Source: Winogradskyella sp. PC-19 (GTDB taxonomy: Bacteria > Bacteroidota > Bacteroidia > Flavobacteriales > Flavobacteriaceae). From it: 64,000 bases of DNA. The stretch is from assembly GCF_002163855.1 (NCBI RefSeq), contig NZ_CP019332.1, forward strand, positions 1,467,145 through 1,531,144, given 5' to 3'. Below the pieces are notes generated by a model, which was not told the DNA's origin, did no database searches, and saw only the letters and a list, made by a program, of their open reading frames with translations. The position numbers were made by a program, and so were the translations under genes. Positions 53,801-61,873 of this stretch are shown here, piece after piece. The first letter of the stretch is position 1; every line of letters starts with the position of its first letter.

Positions 53801-54003
53801 TCTGACTGATTCCATATACCTTTATCAAGAATTCCGTTACCTATTGGAACATAATCCCAATTGATACCATTGACGATAAATTCTTTTCCATTGACAACTA
53901 ATTTTTTTCCAGAAGTATCACTAACGATGGATATTTTCTCAGTTTGTGTAAAAACTGAGTTTGTAATAAGGATTACTATAAACCCGAGAATTAATTTCTT
54001 CAT
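50824..54003 (-). CDS. TIM-barrel glycosidase fused to a predicted outer-membrane beta-barrel
   Basis: 1059 residues with signal peptide (MKKLILGFIVILITNSVFTQ). Residues about 30-395 are a clan GH-A-like TIM barrel: GKEFIVNGINWDY, NAIRTYGLEPRW, acid/base candidate Glu168 in YMIGNENNYH and nucleophile candidate Glu271 in PILFAEFGADAF. After a linker, about 470-1059 is a long series of alternating amphipathic strands with aromatic girdles (RTGHYHWGYEGDFFGLYPEA, WYGQGAYMGLV, HIGFLANRQFFAF), ending RTYVHINIGK, as in porin-like barrels. No TonB-receptor plug is seen. It is the first gene of the locus. Family (GH2-, GH5- or GH17-like) is uncertain; the two-part architecture is clear. Confidence 0.82.
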   Translation of the reverse strand: MKKLILGFIVILITNSVFTQTEKISIVSDTSGKKLVVNGKEFIVNGINWDYVPIGNGILDKGIWNQSDDIIKAALDSEMALFKNMGVNAIRTYGLEPRWITYIYENYGIYTMLNTQFGAYGLTINGAWTPQTDYTDSETRKVLMKEVTDMAKKYKNTPGLLIYMIGNENNYHLSWTGAETEAIPIDGVDPGIRLAAEGLYKAVNDAAIEIKAIDNSVPVAICNGDLLYLDIVKEYCKDVDIYGTNMYRGISFSDAFQRVNDELDKPILFAEFGADAFNAIDNKEDQFSQAYYNIGNWKEIYQNAAGLGKTGNSIGGFTFQSSDGWWKWNQTKDFDVHNTTATWPNGGYERDLAPGGNNMNEEWFGICAKGPTNERGLYDLYPRAVYYALKEAHQLNPYDEGVDSDFVENYFSNINLMDAVLKARGDKAALGSQDGGKLSISQLSARFSTFSTGGSLITTPDSPDPASNAFPNQLGFDHMQSYFIGVQGKPSSNMRANVNFNITGNVAQNPIDEIFYENRARPITVEGANGEDIIINDNNRVQVYNAEFEWNAKDFDLRGFYRTGHYHWGYEGDFFGLYPEANYGPNLDIYGGEILGAEIDGKGAFKGLKAAIGPQLWWGANPTMLFKYSKNYKGYDITGIYHRDFETEIQIDPDTGQRVLDANQVRSGIIPAFPTERATVAVEKDYGKFNVMVGGIWAGSPLNGVGFQDTRGTSGNYVVYNDKVQSSDNWGGKFKVMYQGGRFNWYGQGAYMGLVANGGADQTQTFTGWRLKDSGSGNQVNLLSGFTYTMGDFQIAPNFMFQKPLVAQMPNDVQGPGRLRNVIDDPFAVRNGNRETYGYEMLVTYDPTPGTWMYEWNNDRAEDAEFAANLGFTYRRLPTTTDAHIGFLANRQFFAFPQSAPAEDLWEINSRMVSKLNNDLGIIGNFYYGNGQANGDSDRLIKRFGGDVRVIYKKMMLQTHVKVNDWGPFDYHRDFNLTFPLQLMVDISTSLGKPDWFILPSTRIGIRGTWRSLNEFSPRFGPNFVAPNTFPPVPPISNVGFDNGQEWEIRTYVHINIGK

Positions 54004-54309
54004 TATTTAAATATGTTTAAATGAATTTTAAAAATTCTATTGATTCTATAATTATCAAATCAACAACTGTAGAAAGAATTTTTTAATGTTTTGTTAAAAA
54101 TAACTGAATTAATTGCGGATATCACAAATGCTACCACTATAAAAAACATACATCTCTAAAAGTGTTTCTTAAAAAAATTGTATTGTTAAACAAAAACATT
54201 TACATAATTGATATTCAATTATTTATAATTTTTAAATAACAGCAAAAACAACACAAAAATTGATGTTTGTATGGCTAATGTTGTAGTTTAAATAAAGAAT
54301 GTTAACAGA
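54004..54309. other. 306-base intergenic region upstream of the glucan operon
   Basis: Strongly AT-rich gap between the barrel-fusion gene and the membrane regulator gene, both on the minus strand. It must contain the operon promoter, but I find no exact TAnnTTTG on the minus strand. It holds a 19-bp inverted repeat at 54204-54222. I see no gene or RNA in it. Confidence 0.6.
54204..54222. promoter_or_regulatory. 8-3-8 inverted repeat upstream of the glucan operon
   Basis: ATAATTGA-TAT-TCAATTAT, perfect arms, about 200 bases before the first gene of the operon and about 90 bases from the end of the regulator gene. A candidate site for the LuxR-type HTH of that regulator. The all-AT composition of most positions lowers confidence. 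Confidence 0.4.
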
Positions 54310-57138
54310 TTATATCTCTAAAATATAATTTGTTAAGCTTGTCTCATGTGATAATTCCATCTTTTTACGCAAACGATATCGTTTTACCTCTACACTTCTA
54401 TGAGAAATATTAAGTAGAGGAGCAATCTCTTTTGAAGATAGGTTTAGTCTAAGATAAGCGCACAGTTTTAAATCATTAGGAGTTAATGCGGGATGCTTCT
54501 TTTTTACTTTCTTTAAGAAGTCTTTATCTGCATTATTAAAAGCTTCTTCGAAGAATTTCCAGTCTTCGGTATTATTTATATTTTTATCTATAATTTTTAT
54601 AATCTTATTTAACTCTTTACCTTTTTCTAAATCATTTAGCTCTTTCTTGAGAGTAGCTAAAAATTCATTTTTTCGAATGAGAGTCATTGTAGATAAACCA
54701 AGCTCTCGATTTTTATTCTCAATATCTTGTTGAAGACTTTTATTCTTATACTCCATCAACTGTCGCTGGCTCTCTAATTCTTTTATTTCTAGTTCTTTCT
54801 CTTTTGTTGTCAATAAAGAATCCTTCTGTCTTTTGTAGTACAACCTATTTAAATACTGGATTAATGACGCAATAACAATAAATAGTAAAACATAACCAGC
54901 TATTGCAAAAGGCTTTAGATACCATGGTTTTTCAATAGTAAAATTGAAAGTGGCAGTATTTGAAGAGATATCACTACCTACTTTTGCCCTGACTTCAAAA
55001 GTGTAATCACCATGAGGAAGGTTTTCAAATAATATATCTGATTTAGAAGACCATTCGCTCCAATAATCATAAATACCAACTAGTCTGTATTGATAAAATG
55101 ATGGGGAAAGTTTAACAAAATCAGACACACTATAAGTAAAGTAAAGATCATTCTGTTTATTCTTTAAAAAAATGTCCGTAGAAATATCGATTGGCTGAAT
55201 ATCTTGTTGCAATATTAAGTAGGACGCATTATCGATTGATATGGTATACTCTTTTACATTGAACTTTTCGGTGTCAATTACCAAATAACCATCCGTTGTT
55301 CCTAATAAATAAGAATTATTCTTTAGGTACAAAATATTTTCAAAACCTGGTTTGCTTTTTCTTAAATCACTAGGCAAATCAATGGTATTGATGATTGGTT
55401 TTTCTGTAAGTTTACCTGGCTCTATGAAAATTAATTGATTGTTAAAAAAGCTCCACAATCTGTCTTTATTCTCATCATAAACCAGATTGCCTGAGGCGTA
55501 ATTAGATGCAGTAAAATATGGCTTTAGCAAATCTGTTTTTTTGAATACTTCTTTTTTATCGTCATAAGAAAATACACCATCATGATATACATACAATATC
55601 TCTCCTTTATAATGTATAAGACTAGAACCAATACCCTTATCTACTTCAAGTTTATTTGAACTTATAACTTTTGACAAATCATTATCAAGATTTAATTTAT
55701 AAACTCCTTTATATTCATGACTAACTAAAAGTTCTGAATCATTTACAAACTCAAAATACCTTGAAGAAATATCAAATCCTTCAACTTTATTTCTAAATTT
55801 CCAAATACCCGCAGACGACTTCTCTATTACGCTAAGACCATTGTAATTGCCAATCATTAGTAAATCCGGCCTCTTTTTTATAGATTTAATTATCCAAGAA
55901 CCTTCTTCAGTAGAAATTTCAACAGCAGTACTGTTTTTAATCTCAAAACTTCCCTTATCATGACCACAGAATAAAGTGCCATTAATCTGTTTTAAAAACC
56001 ATACCTGACCTTTAGTTTTTGGAATTAATTTGAACTTATCTGAACTATTAATTGGCTTATAAAACAAACCTTGATTTGTTCCTAAATAAATATTTTCTGA
56101 TGTTTTCTCAGATGCATATACGGTTCCTAAATAGCCTTGATTATCGGTGTAAACTCTGTAAGGTGAATTAAGGTTTAATACATTAATACCGTTATCTAAA
56201 CCCATCCAAATATTACCTGAAATGTCTTGAAAAACAGAAAGAACTGTGTTATTAGATAAACCAGAGTTTTTATTCATCCTAAAAAGTACATTTCCTTTCT
56301 TATCTAGCTTAATAATACCGTTAGAAATAGTACCTAAAATAAAATTTCCGTTACGTAACCTAATACTATTATATACACTGACCTGAGACAATAATGGATT
56401 AGAGGATATCTCCCATTTTTTTAAATCTCCATTGTAATATTCATAGAATCCGCTTTCTCTTGAGTGAATAAGTAATTTGTTATCATTCTTATATATATTA
56501 ACTATTTCTTCTTCTTTTAGTAGTTTTTCATCACTAATAAGAACTGCTTTTCCATTTTCTATTTTAGAAATTCCCACACCTGATTCTTGAAAATATATAG
56601 ATTCATCAACTCTAAATGCCTTTGTTATAGCTGTTTTAGACTTTATAATTCTAAATGTTTTTTTTGATGTGTTATAAATATAAATGCGGTCTAATGATTG
56701 AAACAACACAAACTCACCATATGGTATTATGTTCCAAAACTCTTCGTCTTCTAATAAATTTTCATCTAAGTTCTCAGAAATAGATTCGTAAATTAATGTA
56801 CCAAAACTGTCTCTCTTCCAAAATCCGAAATTCATATAACTTCCGGTATATACTAAATCATTGATTACAGCGACTGACCTAATAATACTTTGATCAGCTA
56901 GAGTATATAGATTCCAACGTGCTCCATTATACTCTAATAAACCTTTATTATTAGCTACATATATATTTTTATCATTGTCTTGACTAATTGACCAATTTTG
57001 ATCATCCGCTTTATAGTCTTGAGGTGTAAACCTTTCGATTGGGGGAAACTCTTGAGCAGAAGCTGAAGTTATAAAAAAGATATATATTAAATAGAATGCA
57101 ATTTTTTCGAATATGAGCTTGTAGGTTTTTAACAACAT
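54310..57138 (-). CDS. Membrane-spanning triple-tyrosine regulator with LuxR-type HTH
   Basis: 942 residues. A signal peptide (to about 29) is followed by a large periplasmic sensor of two-bladed-propeller type repeats (NIYVANNKGLLEYNGARW; NIWMGLDNGINVLNL) and a Y_Y_Y domain (YQYRLVGIYDYWSEWSSK ... GDYTFEVRAKVG). One TM at about 737-760 leads to a coiled coil and a C-terminal HTH (LTPNDLKLCAYLRLNLSSKEIAPLLNIS). It has no kinase or receiver domain, so it is a one-component regulator that binds DNA while in the membrane. It most likely senses glucan breakdown products and activates the adjacent operon. Confidence 0.9.
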   Translation of the reverse strand: MLLKTYKLIFEKIAFYLIYIFFITSASAQEFPPIERFTPQDYKADDQNWSISQDNDKNIYVANNKGLLEYNGARWNLYTLADQSIIRSVAVINDLVYTGSYMNFGFWKRDSFGTLIYESISENLDENLLEDEEFWNIIPYGEFVLFQSLDRIYIYNTSKKTFRIIKSKTAITKAFRVDESIYFQESGVGISKIENGKAVLISDEKLLKEEEIVNIYKNDNKLLIHSRESGFYEYYNGDLKKWEISSNPLLSQVSVYNSIRLRNGNFILGTISNGIIKLDKKGNVLFRMNKNSGLSNNTVLSVFQDISGNIWMGLDNGINVLNLNSPYRVYTDNQGYLGTVYASEKTSENIYLGTNQGLFYKPINSSDKFKLIPKTKGQVWFLKQINGTLFCGHDKGSFEIKNSTAVEISTEEGSWIIKSIKKRPDLLMIGNYNGLSVIEKSSAGIWKFRNKVEGFDISSRYFEFVNDSELLVSHEYKGVYKLNLDNDLSKVISSNKLEVDKGIGSSLIHYKGEILYVYHDGVFSYDDKKEVFKKTDLLKPYFTASNYASGNLVYDENKDRLWSFFNNQLIFIEPGKLTEKPIINTIDLPSDLRKSKPGFENILYLKNNSYLLGTTDGYLVIDTEKFNVKEYTISIDNASYLILQQDIQPIDISTDIFLKNKQNDLYFTYSVSDFVKLSPSFYQYRLVGIYDYWSEWSSKSDILFENLPHGDYTFEVRAKVGSDISSNTATFNFTIEKPWYLKPFAIAGYVLLFIVIASLIQYLNRLYYKRQKDSLLTTKEKELEIKELESQRQLMEYKNKSLQQDIENKNRELGLSTMTLIRKNEFLATLKKELNDLEKGKELNKIIKIIDKNINNTEDWKFFEEAFNNADKDFLKKVKKKHPALTPNDLKLCAYLRLNLSSKEIAPLLNISHRSVEVKRYRLRKKMELSHETSLTNYILEI

Positions 57139-57222
57139 CTGTAGAAATTTTTGTTAAGGTAGCAAAAACTTAATAAAGTCTATAAATAGCGACTTAAAAG
57201 CTACAGTACAACAATAATGTAT

Positions 57223-57234
57223 TGGTTATAACCA
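57223..57234. promoter_or_regulatory. 12-bp palindrome upstream of the membrane regulator
   Basis: TGGTTATAACCA, an exact palindrome 85 bases before the regulator ATG, in a 234-base gap without genes. A possible autoregulatory operator; unproven. Confidence 0.35.
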
Positions 57235-57335
57235 TTATAATTTTAAAGAGAAGAAAGTGTTTAGTTACAAAATATGGTTCTTAAAGAAGAAACAAATCAC
57301 TATACAACTTTATAAAAATCACATACATTCTTAAA

Positions 57336-57371
57336 AACAAAAAAGCCCAATCTTTCGATTGAGCTTTTTTT
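57336..57371 (-). terminator. Terminator after the tRNA pair
   Basis: AAAAGCCCAATC (57341-57352) pairs with GATTGAGCTTTT (57357-57368, one mismatch) around a 4-base loop. On the minus strand TTTTTTGTTTTT follows. It is two bases from the tRNA-Leu 3' end. Confidence 0.75.
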
Positions 57372-57372
57372 G

Positions 57373-57456
57373 TACTGAAGACGGGACTTGAACCCGTACG
57401 AACTAATGTTCATTGGATTTTAAGTCCAACGTGTCTACCAATTCCACCACTTCAGC
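57373..57456 (-). tRNA. tRNA-Leu (anticodon TAA)
   Basis: 84 nt with acceptor stem GCTGAAG / CTTCAGT, discriminator A, anticodon stem TTGGA-CTTAAAA-TCCAA giving anticodon TAA, a variable arm of class II length, and T-arm ACGGGTTCAAGTCCCGT. CCA is not encoded. It is downstream of tRNA-Gly on the same strand, 34 bases away, so they are probably one transcript. Confidence 0.95.
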
Positions 57457-57490
57457 AACTTGGTTACAGACTGTAACCTGTTTTATATAG

Positions 57491-57562
57491 AGCGAAAGAT
57501 GGGATTTGAACCCACGACCTCCACCTTGGCAAGGTGATGCTCTACCCCTGAGCTACTTTCGC
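57491..57562 (-). tRNA. tRNA-Gly (anticodon GCC)
   Basis: 72 nt with acceptor stem GCGAAAG / CTTTCGC, discriminator T, D-arm AGCTCAGGGGTAGAGC, anticodon stem-loop TCACC-TTGCCAA-GGTGG giving anticodon GCC, and T-arm GTGGGTTCAAATCCCAT. CCA is not encoded. Confidence 0.95.
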
Positions 57563-57658
57563 AGTTTTTAAAGAACTTGTTTGCTTCTAAAAGCGGATGC
57601 AAATTTAAAATATTTATTAGAAAACCAAAGCCTTTTTTTAAAATAAATAGAATTTATT

Positions 57659-60271
57659 TTAGGCTTGTTTTTTCTTAAGCAACATCCGTTTAATTTCATT
57701 AAGCTTCATTAAGGCTTCAACAGGAGTAAGCGTATCAATATCAGTGTGCAGAATTTCATCTTTTATTTCTTCTAACAACGGATCATCTAAATTAAAGAAA
57801 CTCAATTGTAAATCGTCTTTCAGTGTTTTGACCTTGTCTGTTAATTCTTCACTTGAATGCGACTTTTCTAATTTTGATAGTATTTTATTTGCACGACGTA
57901 TAACTTGTTGTGGCATACCAGCCATTTTTGCTACATGAATACCAAAGCTATGCTCACTTCCGCCTTCAACAAGCTTACGAACAAAAAGTACATTATCTTT
58001 CAACTCTTTTACTGCAACATTAAAGTTTTTAATGCGAGAAAATGTCTCCGTCATTTCGTTAAGTTCGTGATAGTGAGTAGCGAATAAGGTTTTAGGTTTT
58101 GCTGGATGTTCGTGTAAATATTCACTAATGGCCCAAGCAATTGATATACCATCATAGGTACTTGTACCACGACCAATCTCGTCTAATAGCACCAAACTTC
58201 TATCAGAAATATTATTAAGAATAGATGCAGTTTCATTCATTTCTACCATAAAGGTAGATTCTCCCATAGAGATATTATCACTTGCGCCAACTCTGGTAAA
58301 TATCTTGTCAACCAATCCTATTCTTGCCTCTTTAGCTGGCACAAAACTTCCTATTTGCGCTAATAAAACGATTAGAGCAGTCTGTCTTAATATTGCCGAT
58401 TTACCAGACATATTTGGTCCAGTAATCATGATAATTTGCTGAGATTCTCTATCGAGATAAACATCGTTGGCAATGTAAGGTTCACCTAATGGTAATTGTT
58501 TTTCGATTACCGGATGACGACCATCTTTAATTTCTAAATCAAAGCTATCATCAATCTGCGGGTAATTATATTTATTAGCTTTTGCCAAACTAGCAAATCC
58601 ACACAAACAATCTAACTGCCCAATCAATTGTGCATTCTGCTGAACTTGAAGTATGAATTGATGCATCCAAGTCACCAATTCAGCAAACAATTGTTGCTCA
58701 ATGGCTAAAATACGCTCTTCGGCTCCCAAAATTTTAGCTTCATATTCTTTAAGTTCCTCGGTAATATAACGCTCTGCATTGACTAATGTTTGCTTTCTAA
58801 TCCACTCTTCAGGAACTTTATCTTTATGAAGATTACGTACTTCAATATAATAACCAAACACATTATTTGATGCTATTTTAAGTGAGGTTATTCCAGTACG
58901 CTCACTTTCACGTTGCAACATACTATCTAGATAATCTTTACCAGATTTTGACAAACCTCTAAGCTCATCTAACTCTGCTGAAAAACCTTCTGCGATTGTA
59001 TGACCCTTTAAAACATTTACCGGTGCTTCCTCGTTAAGTGTTTGTTTAATTTTCTCGCGAAGTAAATCACAATTATTTAAGCTTTCACCTAAAACTTTTA
59101 AGGCTTCGTTTTTACAGTTTTCTGCAATTGACTTAATAGGTACAATTGCTTCTAAAGAATTTTTAAGCTGAATCACTTCTCGCGGACTCACTTTGGTAGT
59201 GGCAATTTTTGAAATCAATCGTTCAATATCGCCAATATGCTTAATCTGATTCTGAATTTTTTGAAGCTCTTCAGGATTATCTAACAGATATTGCACAACT
59301 TCATGACGCTGTTTTATCTTATCTGCATGCTTTAAAGGCAATGCTAACCAACGTTTCAAGGTGCGTCCACCCATTGCAGAAATGGTCTTATCAATAACAT
59401 TAATAAGTGTCACTGCGTTAGCATTTGTCGAATGGTATAACTCAAGATTTCTAATCGTAAATTTATCCATCCAAACATAATCGTCCGTTGCAATCCTTGA
59501 AATTGTAGCAATATGTTCTAATTTATTATGTCTAGTTTCGGACAAATAATGAAGTACAACTCCTGAAGCAATAATACCTTCGTATAAATCGGCAATACCA
59601 AAACCTTTCAGTGTTTTTGTATTGAAATGTTTTGTCAAAGTTTCGTTAGCGTAATCTGCTTGAAACACCCAATCTTCTAAATAAAATGTATGAAAATCAG
59701 TTCCAAAAATTTCTGTAAATTCTTTTCGGCTTTTTTTAGAAATTAAAACTTCACTAGGGTTAAAATTCTGGAGTAGCTTATCAATGTATTCTGCATTTCC
59801 TTGAGATGTTAAAAATTCGCCTGTAGAGATGTCTAAGAATGATATACCGATATAACGCTTATCAAAATGAACTGCTGCTAAAAAATTGTTAGACTTAGAA
59901 TGCAAAATATCGTCATTAAAAGCCACACCTGGCGTTACTAATTCTGTAACACCACGTTTTACAATTTTTTTGGTTTGTTTTGGATCTTCTAATTGGTCAC
60001 AAATAGCAACACGCTCTCCAGCTCTTACTAATTTTGGCAAATACGTATTTAAAGAATGATGTGGAAAACCAGCGAGTTCGGTTTCGCTATCGCTACCTGC
60101 ACCACGCTTAGTTAAAATAATATCTAAAATTTTTGATGCTTTTACAGCATCGCTTCCAAAGGTTTCGTAGAAATCACCTACTCTAAATAACAACAGCGCA
60201 TCAGGATACTTAGCCTTGATAGCATTGTATTGCTTCATTAATGGGGTTTCCTTTTTTACCTTTTTAGCCAA
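57659..60271 (-). CDS. mutS: DNA mismatch repair protein MutS
   Basis: 870 residues, full length. The N-terminal mismatch-binding domain has the Phe-x-Glu motif in [13 protein letters not shown], which inserts at mispairs. The connector, lever and clamp domains follow. The ATPase domain carries Walker A GPNMSGKS at 618-625, Walker [18 protein letters not shown] and FATHYHEL. The C-terminal about 60 residues hold the helix-turn-helix and dimer tail. Diverges from the TrmH-type gene. No mutL in the window. Confidence 0.97.
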   Translation of the reverse strand: MAKKVKKETPLMKQYNAIKAKYPDALLLFRVGDFYETFGSDAVKASKILDIILTKRGAGSDSETELAGFPHHSLNTYLPKLVRAGERVAICDQLEDPKQTKKIVKRGVTELVTPGVAFNDDILHSKSNNFLAAVHFDKRYIGISFLDISTGEFLTSQGNAEYIDKLLQNFNPSEVLISKKSRKEFTEIFGTDFHTFYLEDWVFQADYANETLTKHFNTKTLKGFGIADLYEGIIASGVVLHYLSETRHNKLEHIATISRIATDDYVWMDKFTIRNLELYHSTNANAVTLINVIDKTISAMGGRTLKRWLALPLKHADKIKQRHEVVQYLLDNPEELQKIQNQIKHIGDIERLISKIATTKVSPREVIQLKNSLEAIVPIKSIAENCKNEALKVLGESLNNCDLLREKIKQTLNEEAPVNVLKGHTIAEGFSAELDELRGLSKSGKDYLDSMLQRESERTGITSLKIASNNVFGYYIEVRNLHKDKVPEEWIRKQTLVNAERYITEELKEYEAKILGAEERILAIEQQLFAELVTWMHQFILQVQQNAQLIGQLDCLCGFASLAKANKYNYPQIDDSFDLEIKDGRHPVIEKQLPLGEPYIANDVYLDRESQQIIMITGPNMSGKSAILRQTALIVLLAQIGSFVPAKEARIGLVDKIFTRVGASDNISMGESTFMVEMNETASILNNISDRSLVLLDEIGRGTSTYDGISIAWAISEYLHEHPAKPKTLFATHYHELNEMTETFSRIKNFNVAVKELKDNVLFVRKLVEGGSEHSFGIHVAKMAGMPQQVIRRANKILSKLEKSHSSEELTDKVKTLKDDLQLSFFNLDDPLLEEIKDEILHTDIDTLTPVEALMKLNEIKRMLLKKKQA

Positions 60272-60382
60272 TGGTTTTTATGTATTTTTGTTGAAATTGT
60301 AAGATTGCTAATGTAGCTAAATAACAGAGTTCTATAAAGCTAAAAAGCTAGAAGTTATTTACAAAAAGAATAAGATTTCAAC

Positions 60383-60922
60383 ATGCGAAAACTAAAAAAT
60401 AGTGAATTAGACCGTCTAGAGGTTTCTGAATTTAAAGAGGCTAAAAAGTCTCCGATTATAATTATTCTTGATAACATTAGAAGTCTTAATAATATTGGTT
60501 CGGTTTTTAGAACGAGTGACGCTTTTTTAATAGAAAAAATATATCTCTGTGGTATAACAGCACAACCGCCACATAACGACATACGAAAAACAGCGTTAGG
60601 AAGCACCGAAACTGTAGATTGGGAATACGCTGAAAATACTTTAGATATCATAAATAAATTAAAATCTGAAAGTGTACAAATCTGTTCTATCGAACAAGCC
60701 GAAAACGCAACAATGCTTAATGATTTCAAACCTCAACCAAATACTAAATATGCTTTTGTCTTTGGGAACGAAGTTAAAGGTGTTGCACAAGATGTAGTTG
60801 ATGCAAGTGACGTTGTTATAGAAATTCCACAATTTGGCACAAAGCATTCATTGAATATTTCAGTAAGTGCAGGTGTTGTGATTTGGGATGTGTTTAGTAA
60901 GATGAAAAGGGAGCCCATCTAA
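60383..60922 (+). CDS. TrmH/SpoU-family RNA 2'-O-methyltransferase
   Basis: A 179-residue SPOUT (knotted) methyltransferase. Motif 1 is LDNIRSLNNIGSVFRTSDAF, motif 2 FVFGNEVKGV and motif 3 IEIPQFGTKHSLNISVSAGVVIWD, giving the SAM-binding knot and catalytic Arg/Asn. It lacks the N-terminal substrate-binding extension of longer relatives, so the tRNA or rRNA target cannot be named. An exact TAnnTTTG (TATTTTTG, 60283-60290) lies 92 bases upstream and may be its promoter. Confidence 0.92.
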   Translation: MRKLKNSELDRLEVSEFKEAKKSPIIIILDNIRSLNNIGSVFRTSDAFLIEKIYLCGITAQPPHNDIRKTALGSTETVDWEYAENTLDIINKLKSESVQICSIEQAENATMLNDFKPQPNTKYAFVFGNEVKGVAQDVVDASDVVIEIPQFGTKHSLNISVSAGVVIWDVFSKMKREPI

Positions 60923-60945
60923 ATCTTCCCTGAGGGAAGACTTTC
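60921..60945 (+). terminator. Hairpin after the SpoU methyltransferase gene
   Basis: TCTTCCC (60924-60930) and GGGAAGA (60934-60940) pair perfectly around TGA, two bases after the stop. The tail CTTTC is T-poor, so it may be a REP-like hairpin instead of a classic terminator. Confidence 0.5.
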
Positions 60946-60977
60946 ATATATACTTAAATTAAAAGTTAAGAAATTAA

Positions 60978-61226
60978 ATGGAACAAAATAACATAAACTA
61001 TGGTACTTTGATAGGTGGTAACACAAGGTTCTATATTAAACTGTTCCTTTTCTACATTAAAGTTATTGGTAAAAAACCTCGAAAAGCAGATTACTTAAAT
61101 GAACCAAACAAAGAAAAACATTACCTAAAATATACAGACTTTCATTTCAGAAACAGTATAGCAACAATTATCACACTATTCATTTTTCTTTCTGCATTTT
61201 TTAAATTTTTAAAAATATTGTTTTAA
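60978..61226 (+). CDS. Small membrane protein of unknown function
   Basis: 82 residues, with a basic middle (KVIGKKPRKADYLNEPNKEKHYLKY) and a C-terminal membrane helix (IATIITLFIFLSAFFKFLKILF). The N-terminal segment RFYIKLFLFYIKVIG could be a second, shorter membrane helix. I recognise no family. Its stop overlaps the start of the SAM methyltransferase gene by one base (TAATG), a sign of translational coupling, which is the main argument that it is real. Confidence 0.65.
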   Translation: MEQNNINYGTLIGGNTRFYIKLFLFYIKVIGKKPRKADYLNEPNKEKHYLKYTDFHFRNSIATIITLFIFLSAFFKFLKILF

Positions 61227-61873
61227 TGCTCAAAAAACCTTGGCCAACCAAAGCAGTAATGGAGCAAATTTATGAGAAGAATCTTTGGGGAGGCAAAGAC
61301 TTTGATTTTTACTCAGGTATTGGTTCGCACGACCCAATGATGGTTAATCTTTATGTAAAAACTGTTACTGATTTTTTAAAATCTCATGAAAATAAACTGA
61401 CGATTTGCGATTTAGGCTGTGGAGATTTTAATATTGGAAAACACTTTTTAGAACACTCAGAATACTATTATGCTATTGATATTGTGGAATCGCTTATTGA
61501 ACGTAACAAAAAGCTTTACAAAGCAGCTAATTTAGAATTTCGGTGTTTAGACATTTCAAAAGATAACTTACCAAAAGCAGACTGTGTGATTTTACGACAA
61601 GTACTTCAGCATTTATCTAATAATGAGATTCAGCGTATTCTTAAGAAACTTGAGAATTACAAATACATCATTTTAACAGAACATATTCCTTATGGTAATT
61701 TTACACCAAACAAGGATAAAATTGCAGGTCAAGGTATACGATTAAAAGAAAAAAGTGGTGTTGATATTTTGAGTGCGCCTTTTATCTTTAAAGTAAAAAA
61801 AGTAGAGCTACTTAACGAAGTGATTTTACAAAATGATAATGGAAAGATTATGACTTCTTTATTTATAGTATAG
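61226..61873 (+). CDS. Class I SAM-dependent methyltransferase
   Basis: 215 residues. The glycine-rich SAM motif I TICDLGCGDFNIGKHFL is followed by the acidic residue at the end of strand 2 (YAIDIVES) and motif III-like KADCVILRQVLQHLS. The remainder fits a Rossmann methyltransferase. Substrate unknown. The N-terminal LWGGKDFDFYSGIGSHD resembles small-molecule methyltransferases. It is coupled to the 82-residue membrane protein gene upstream and overlaps the convergent GyrI-like gene by 11 bases. Confidence 0.88.
   Translation: MLKKPWPTKAVMEQIYEKNLWGGKDFDFYSGIGSHDPMMVNLYVKTVTDFLKSHENKLTICDLGCGDFNIGKHFLEHSEYYYAIDIVESLIERNKKLYKAANLEFRCLDISKDNLPKADCVILRQVLQHLSNNEIQRILKKLENYKYIILTEHIPYGNFTPNKDKIAGQGIRLKEKSGVDILSAPFIFKVKKVELLNEVILQNDNGKIMTSLFIV

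Noticed and set aside
50824-54003. Calling the barrel-fusion gene a SusC/TonB-dependent receptor.
   Set aside because: There is no plug domain, TonB box or carboxypeptidase-like regulatory domain, and the N-terminal half is a TIM barrel with paired catalytic glutamates.
54004-54309. A small gene or RNA in the largest intergenic gap.
   Set aside because: No start codon gives a plausible coding frame and no stable structure beyond the short inverted repeat is visible.
34199-57138. Recent horizontal transfer of the glucan locus next to tRNA genes as an integrated island.
   Set aside because: The locus is close to tRNA-Leu and tRNA-Gly, but no integrase, tRNA 3' duplication or clear composition change is seen; proximity alone is not evidence.
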